DNA of 64,000 nt. Source: DASUPK01 sp963797265. GTDB taxonomy: Bacteria; Actinomycetota; Thermoleophilia; Solirubrobacterales; 70-9. The stretch spans positions 620,001 to 684,000 of the forward strand of contig CAWCOY010000003.1 in the NCBI GenBank assembly GCA_963797265.1, in the 5' to 3' direction. Of this stretch, positions 60,166-64,000 are shown one piece after another (the stretch's first letter is position 1; each line of letters begins with the position of its first letter). The notes beneath the pieces are model-generated. The model was not told the origin of the DNA. It ran no database searches and was given only the letters and a program-made list of their open reading frames with translations. A program made the position numbers and the translations under genes.

Positions 60166-60179
60166 CCAGCCAACTTAGC

Positions 60180-60191
60180 ACGAACGGTCGT
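60180..60191. promoter_or_regulatory. TetR operator ACGA-n4-TCGT, copy 3
   Basis: ACGAACGGTCGT, the exact reverse complement of copy 2 (59123-59134). It lies between the MMPL stop (60194) and the TetR start (60165), at the autoregulatory position. Confidence 0.75.
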
Positions 60192-60193
60192 TA

Positions 60194-62347
60194 TTACTCG
60201 GCCTCGCTCGCAGCAACCCGCGGCGGCAGCGAGGGCTCGACCCGCAGCAGCCGCGCGGGCCAGCTCGGCAGCCACCAGTTCCAGCGGCCCATCAGCGAGA
60301 TCACCGCGGGGACGATCAGCGCGCGGATGATCGTGGCGTCGATCAGGATCCCCGCGGCCAGACCCGTCGCGAACATCTTCACGCTCGTGTCGGGCCCGGA
60401 GGCCATCGAGGTAAAGGCCAGGAACAGGATCAGCGCTGCGCTGGTCACCAGCCGGCCGGTTCGCCCGATGCCCTGGACGACGGCCTCGCCGGTCGACCCG
60501 GTCCGGTCGTACTCCTCCCGCATCCGGGAGAGGATGAACACCTCGTAGTCCATCGAGAGGCCGAACAGGAAGGCGAAGATGATCAGCGGCATCCAGGACT
60601 GGATGGAACCGGTCGCCTGGATCCCCCAGATCGCCTCCGATCCATATCCCTCCTGCCAGACCAGGACCAGCACGCCCCAGGCCGCCGCCACACTGAGGAT
60701 GTTGAGGATGATCGCCTTCAGCGGCAGCAGCAGGGAGCGGAAGGCCCGTGCCAGCAGGATGAACGTGGTGATCGCGATCAGGGCGATCATCAACGGGAAG
60801 CTCCCGTACACGGCGTCGATGAAGTCCTGGTTCGCGGCCGGACCGCCGCCGACCCGGACATCCGCACCGGCCGAGTGGGCGACGTCCCGCACGCCGTCCA
60901 GCGTGTCGTGACCCTCGCTGGTACCGCTATCGGGACTCGGGATCGCCTCGACGATGTGAGTCCCGCCGCTGTTCCACTCCGGGCCGCCCGGGGCGACCGC
61001 GCCGTGGATCCCATCGACCTGGTTCAGGTCCCGCGCGACCGTCGCCGCGTCGGTGTTCCCGCCGACCAGGATCTCGTGCGGCAGGAGAGAGCCCTCACCG
61101 ATACCGGCGCCCTCAAGTGCCTGCAGGCCCTTTTCGGCGTCGCCCTTCTTGGCGATCGTGTCCGCGTCGGATGCGCCAAGCTGGAGGTTCGTCGCAGCCA
61201 GCGCGAGGGCCAGGATCACCGCCATTCCGGCCCCGGCCGCCAGCCAGCGCCGCCGTGAGACGACCTGGGCCCAGCGGGTCCAGGCCCGGCTGGCCTTGTC
61301 GTCCGTCCGCCGGTGCGGCCAGTCGAGCTTCGCTCCGGCCTTCGCGAGGATCACCGGCAGCAGCGTGATGGCCACCAGCGTCGAGACGAGCGGGATCAAC
61401 ATCCCGCCGTAACCCATCGAGCGCAGGAACGGCAGCGGTAGCGCGATCAGCGCCAGGAGCCCGATCGCGACGGTGATGCCGCTGAACACCACGGCCCGGC
61501 CGGCCGTCTCCATCGCTCGCTGCACCGCCTCGTCGCCGCTGCGGCCGTGCGAGCGCTCCTCCCGCCATCGCGAGACGACGAGCAGGGAGTAGTCGATTGC
61601 CACCCCGAGCCCGACCAGCGCGACCAGGAACTGAACGATCGGCGAGACGTCGGTGAACTCGGTGAGGCCGAGGAGCAGCAGGAAGGTGGTCATGATCGAG
61701 GCGATCGCCATCATGATCGGGACGAACGCCAGGAAGGAGGCGAAGACGAAGCTGAGCACGATCAGCGCGCCCAATCCTCCGAGCACGGCCTCGAGCAGGA
61801 CGCCTGGTCCCTCATCACCGCCGGTCGACTGCTGGAGGGCATCGAACCCGGTCACGTGGACCGGGGCACCGCCCACCGTCGAGCCCGCGACGGCGGCCTT
61901 CACGTCCTCGGCAGCCTGCGGGTTGTCGCCGAAGCTCGAATCGGGATCGGGCTTCGGGTAGACGATCGCGAAGGTGGTGCGCCCGTCGTCCGAGACGAAC
62001 GCGCGGTCGCCCGTCGAGGCGTATGACGCCACCCGGGAGCGCGGCAGCGTCTTGGCCAGCGTGTCATCGAGCTTCGTGAGGTCGCTCTTCACCTCCGGCG
62101 AGTCGATTGACTCCCCCTGGGGAAGCGTGACCACGGGAAGCAGGGGAGAGGTGTCCCCGCCTGTGCCGTTGTACTTCGCGGCGATCGCCTGGTTCGTCTC
62201 CCAGCCCTCCTTGTCGGGGACGGAGAACTTCTGATCGAGCGCGCGGCTCGCCGGACCGGAAGCGGCGATCCCCGCGATCGTCAGCAGAATCCAGCTGATG
62301 ACGACGGTCTTCTTGTGGGCCAGGACCCAGCGGGTGAGTGATGACAC
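60194..62347 (-). CDS. MMPL-family (RND) transporter
   Basis: A 717-aa protein. N-terminal helix VVISWILLTIAGIAASGPAS, large outer loop with LPQGESIDSPEVKSDLTKLD, then LVALVGLGVAIDYSLLVVSR (proton-relay IDYS) and SRWREERSHG. The second half has IFAFLFGLSMDYEVFILSRM (MDYE) with REEYDRTGSTGEAVVQGIGR. Length and topology are typical of the MMPL family (lipid/drug efflux). The TetR gene follows after 28 bp; its operator lies just past the MMPL stop, so the TetR may be translated from its own mRNA. Confidence 0.92.
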   Translation of the reverse strand: MSSLTRWVLAHKKTVVISWILLTIAGIAASGPASRALDQKFSVPDKEGWETNQAIAAKYNGTGGDTSPLLPVVTLPQGESIDSPEVKSDLTKLDDTLAKTLPRSRVASYASTGDRAFVSDDGRTTFAIVYPKPDPDSSFGDNPQAAEDVKAAVAGSTVGGAPVHVTGFDALQQSTGGDEGPGVLLEAVLGGLGALIVLSFVFASFLAFVPIMMAIASIMTTFLLLLGLTEFTDVSPIVQFLVALVGLGVAIDYSLLVVSRWREERSHGRSGDEAVQRAMETAGRAVVFSGITVAIGLLALIALPLPFLRSMGYGGMLIPLVSTLVAITLLPVILAKAGAKLDWPHRRTDDKASRAWTRWAQVVSRRRWLAAGAGMAVILALALAATNLQLGASDADTIAKKGDAEKGLQALEGAGIGEGSLLPHEILVGGNTDAATVARDLNQVDGIHGAVAPGGPEWNSGGTHIVEAIPSPDSGTSEGHDTLDGVRDVAHSAGADVRVGGGPAANQDFIDAVYGSFPLMIALIAITTFILLARAFRSLLLPLKAIILNILSVAAAWGVLVLVWQEGYGSEAIWGIQATGSIQSWMPLIIFAFLFGLSMDYEVFILSRMREEYDRTGSTGEAVVQGIGRTGRLVTSAALILFLAFTSMASGPDTSVKMFATGLAAGILIDATIIRALIVPAVISLMGRWNWWLPSWPARLLRVEPSLPPRVAASEAE

Positions 62348-62501
62348 GAGGTTCCCTCCTGTGGCTTGAATCGGCGCCTCTTAGACGGGCAAGAGGTCGC
62401 AGGATGGCCATGAGAGCCCGCGCCTTCAATTGGGGATGACCCCTATTCCACCCCCAGGCGCTCCCGGTCTTGACCGCGCTCAGCGCTGCCGGTTGAGTCG
62501 G

Positions 62502-64000
62502 CTAGAGGCCGAGGGCAGCGCGTGAGACCGACTCCAGCACTTGCTGCTGGTAGTAGACCTGCTGGCCGCCGTCTCCGATTACCCCTGACGGATAATGGGT
62601 GGAGACGCCGAGCGTGTAGACGTTCTGGTTGGAGATCGCCAGGCCGAAGTAGTCGCCGATGAAGGCCCGCGTCGTGCACGGGTCCTGGTGGGCGGCGCAG
62701 GCCATCTGGTCAACCCCGCCGATCGTCTGGCCGGGCTGCTCCGGGTCCCAGGTGAACTGCGAGACACGGACGTTGCCGCCGACCGGCGCGGCGCCCGCGC
62801 CGGAGTCTCTGAACGCCTGCAGCGATACGTCGATGCAGAAGTTCTGCCGCCCGACGTCGGCCGGCAGCACGCTCGGATCGTTCGGGCAGGCCGCGCGGCG
62901 GTCGTAGAAGTTGACCGCCACTACTCCGCCCGGCCCGGCCGCGACCTGCGGCTGGAACTGGTCAGTGGCCGTCGGGTTGGCGTTGTCGTTGACCACGATC
63001 GGAGCCGTCCAGTGGTCTCCGAAGTCGGTCGACTGCGAGAACTTGACGTCGTACTGGCTGCCGTCCCAGTCCTCCCAGACCACATACAGATGGCCGGGGT
63101 AGGTGGGACTGGCGGTGAAGTGCTCGAGGATCCCGTCTCGGAACGTGGTGTTCGGCAGGCAGCACGCCGAGGTCTGGCTCGCGCTGGCGACGGGCATGAA
63201 GTTCGACCAGGTGACTCCGTCGTCGGTCGACCGGGCCACGTAGATGGTCTTCTGATCGTTGCCGGTGGGCTTGTCGGCGGCGACCGCGACGTAGACGTTC
63301 CCGGCGGCATCCACCGCGGGATAGACGTACTCGACCACCGGGCCGGTCCCGCTCGGCGCCGACAGGGTGACCGCCTTCGAGAAGCTCTGGCCGCGGTCGC
63401 GCGAGACCGCGATCCGGATCTTCGTCGTCGACCCGTTGTACACCGCCCAGGCGGCGTAGACGTGATCCTGGAAGCGATTGCCGGGGATGTGGTTTACGGC
63501 CACCCACTGCTTGTCCTCCACGCGACCGAGCGTCTTGGTCGTCGAGTTCGAGAACTGCTCGAGGGGCTGGCCGCCGTTTCCCTTCACCCAGTGCCGCCCC
63601 AGGTCGTCGCTGTAGGAGATGGCGATGTTCGAGTTGGGATGCAGGTTGGCCCAGAAGGCGTTGAACGGCAGCGTCACCTGGTAGACGCGGCCCTGCGTGT
63701 CGAAGTCCGCGTTCGGGTCGGTGTTGTTCGTCCAGCTCGGCGGCATCGCCTGCGTGCCGGTCGAGATGCAGTCGTAGCCTTGGACCTGGTTCGCCGCGAG
63801 CGGGGTGCCGTTGTCGATCGTGAACGACCCGAGGTGGAAGTCGTAGAAGGTCGAGAAGGTCTCGAAGAAGAACTTCGAGGTGCCGACCAGCTGCTCCGTC
63901 CCCGGCCGCACGGCGATCCACGACTCGGAGAAGTTGGAGTTGTACTGGCCGGCGCGGCAGGTGCCCGGCTCGGGCGCGGTCTGACCGGGCGGGACCGGAT
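62502..64000 (-). CDS. Secreted sialidase-like beta-propeller protein (5' end outside window)
   Basis: The minus frame is open from the window edge (64000) to a TAG at 62502; ~499 residues are visible. YSDDLGRHWVKGN, VAVSRDRGQSFSKAVTL, VARSTDDGVTWSNFMPV and FSQSTDFGDHWTAPIVV are Asp-box repeats (S-x-D-x-G-x-x-W) of six-bladed propellers such as sialidases and BNR proteins. Cys-rich segments (TSACCLPNTTF, AACPNDPS, CAAHQDPCTT) suggest disulfides, fitting an exported protein. Catalytic Arg/Glu/Tyr of true sialidases are not identifiable. The N-terminal signal lies beyond the window. Confidence 0.85.
   Translation of the reverse strand, partial: PVPPGQTAPEPGTCRAGQYNSNFSESWIAVRPGTEQLVGTSKFFFETFSTFYDFHLGSFTIDNGTPLAANQVQGYDCISTGTQAMPPSWTNNTDPNADFDTQGRVYQVTLPFNAFWANLHPNSNIAISYSDDLGRHWVKGNGGQPLEQFSNSTTKTLGRVEDKQWVAVNHIPGNRFQDHVYAAWAVYNGSTTKIRIAVSRDRGQSFSKAVTLSAPSGTGPVVEYVYPAVDAAGNVYVAVAADKPTGNDQKTIYVARSTDDGVTWSNFMPVASASQTSACCLPNTTFRDGILEHFTASPTYPGHLYVVWEDWDGSQYDVKFSQSTDFGDHWTAPIVVNDNANPTATDQFQPQVAAGPGGVVAVNFYDRRAACPNDPSVLPADVGRQNFCIDVSLQAFRDSGAGAAPVGGNVRVSQFTWDPEQPGQTIGGVDQMACAAHQDPCTTRAFIGDYFGLAISNQNVYTLGVSTHYPSGVIGDGGQQVYYQQQVLESVSRAALGL

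Overview
The window is high-G+C DNA with actinobacterial gene content. It has a six-gene mce operon, a TB7.3-like biotin carrier, a DUF222-HNH gene with an actinobacterial-type SOS box, GMC oxidoreductase, MMPL transporters, many TetR/ArsR/MarR regulators, frequent GTG/TTG starts and TAnnnT-type -10 elements. The secreted proteins with Lys-rich linkers and Ig-like repeats suggest a soil Thermoleophilia (Solirubrobacterales-like) genome. That placement is an inference from style, not from a marker gene. Genes are tightly packed, many neighbours overlap by 1-4 bp, and no gene-free stretch exceeds 300 bp. I see no rRNA, CRISPR array, prophage or insertion sequence.

Layout. 1-2.7 kb: patatin-like fragment, an ArsR/AHSA1 pair (AHSA1 carries an in-frame stop), a RibD-type reductase and an SDR. 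2.8-11 kb: a secreted alpha/beta-hydrolase-like protein, glycerate kinase (no ordinary start codon), acyl-CoA synthetase, a 58-aa IF2_N-like protein with its own promoter, a NIF3 protein, a DsbA-like thioredoxin and two small uncharacterised genes. 11-15.2 kb: two overlapping secreted-protein genes and tRNA-Pro(CGG). 15.2-20 kb: DMT permease with divergent TetR and twin operators, a VTT-domain membrane protein, Mn-type SOD and a GMC oxidoreductase. 20.1-30.9 kb: six MCE-domain genes, an SCP2-like gene and an unknown gene form one operon with no permease or ATPase in the window. 30.9-34.3 kb: PNPOx-like protein, Nudix, rubredoxin, an SOS-box DUF222-HNH gene and a DUF4349-like remnant.

34.3-42.8 kb: biotin genes bioA and bioB-bioF-bioD flank a MarR-MFS pair, followed by an OmpR-type two-component system. 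42.8-50.4 kb: secreted beta-propeller, cupin, DUF1254-type protein, sigma-70 family factor, MMPL transporter, enoyl-CoA hydratase and a 70-aa biotin carrier. 50.4-57.4 kb: glycosyltransferase, glycerol kinase, acyltransferase, MBL hydrolase, two SDRs, a methyltransferase and a thioesterase. 57.4-62.3 kb: MFS, DUF4242 protein, TetR and MMPL, with three copies of one operator motif around the MFS/DUF4242 and TetR starts. 62.5 kb to the end: 3' part of a secreted sialidase-like beta-propeller.

Recurring themes are lipid handling (mce, SCP2, FadD, enoyl-CoA hydratase, thioesterase, PlsC, SDRs, GMC), biotin supply and use, and regulated efflux. The most noteworthy signals are the permease-less mce/SCP2 operon, the SOS box across the start of the HNH gene together with its internal palindromes, the two TetR operator families, a shared promoter-plus-hairpin module before two secreted-protein genes, and three damaged or unusual genes (AHSA1 nonsense, start-less glycerate kinase, DUF4349 remnant).
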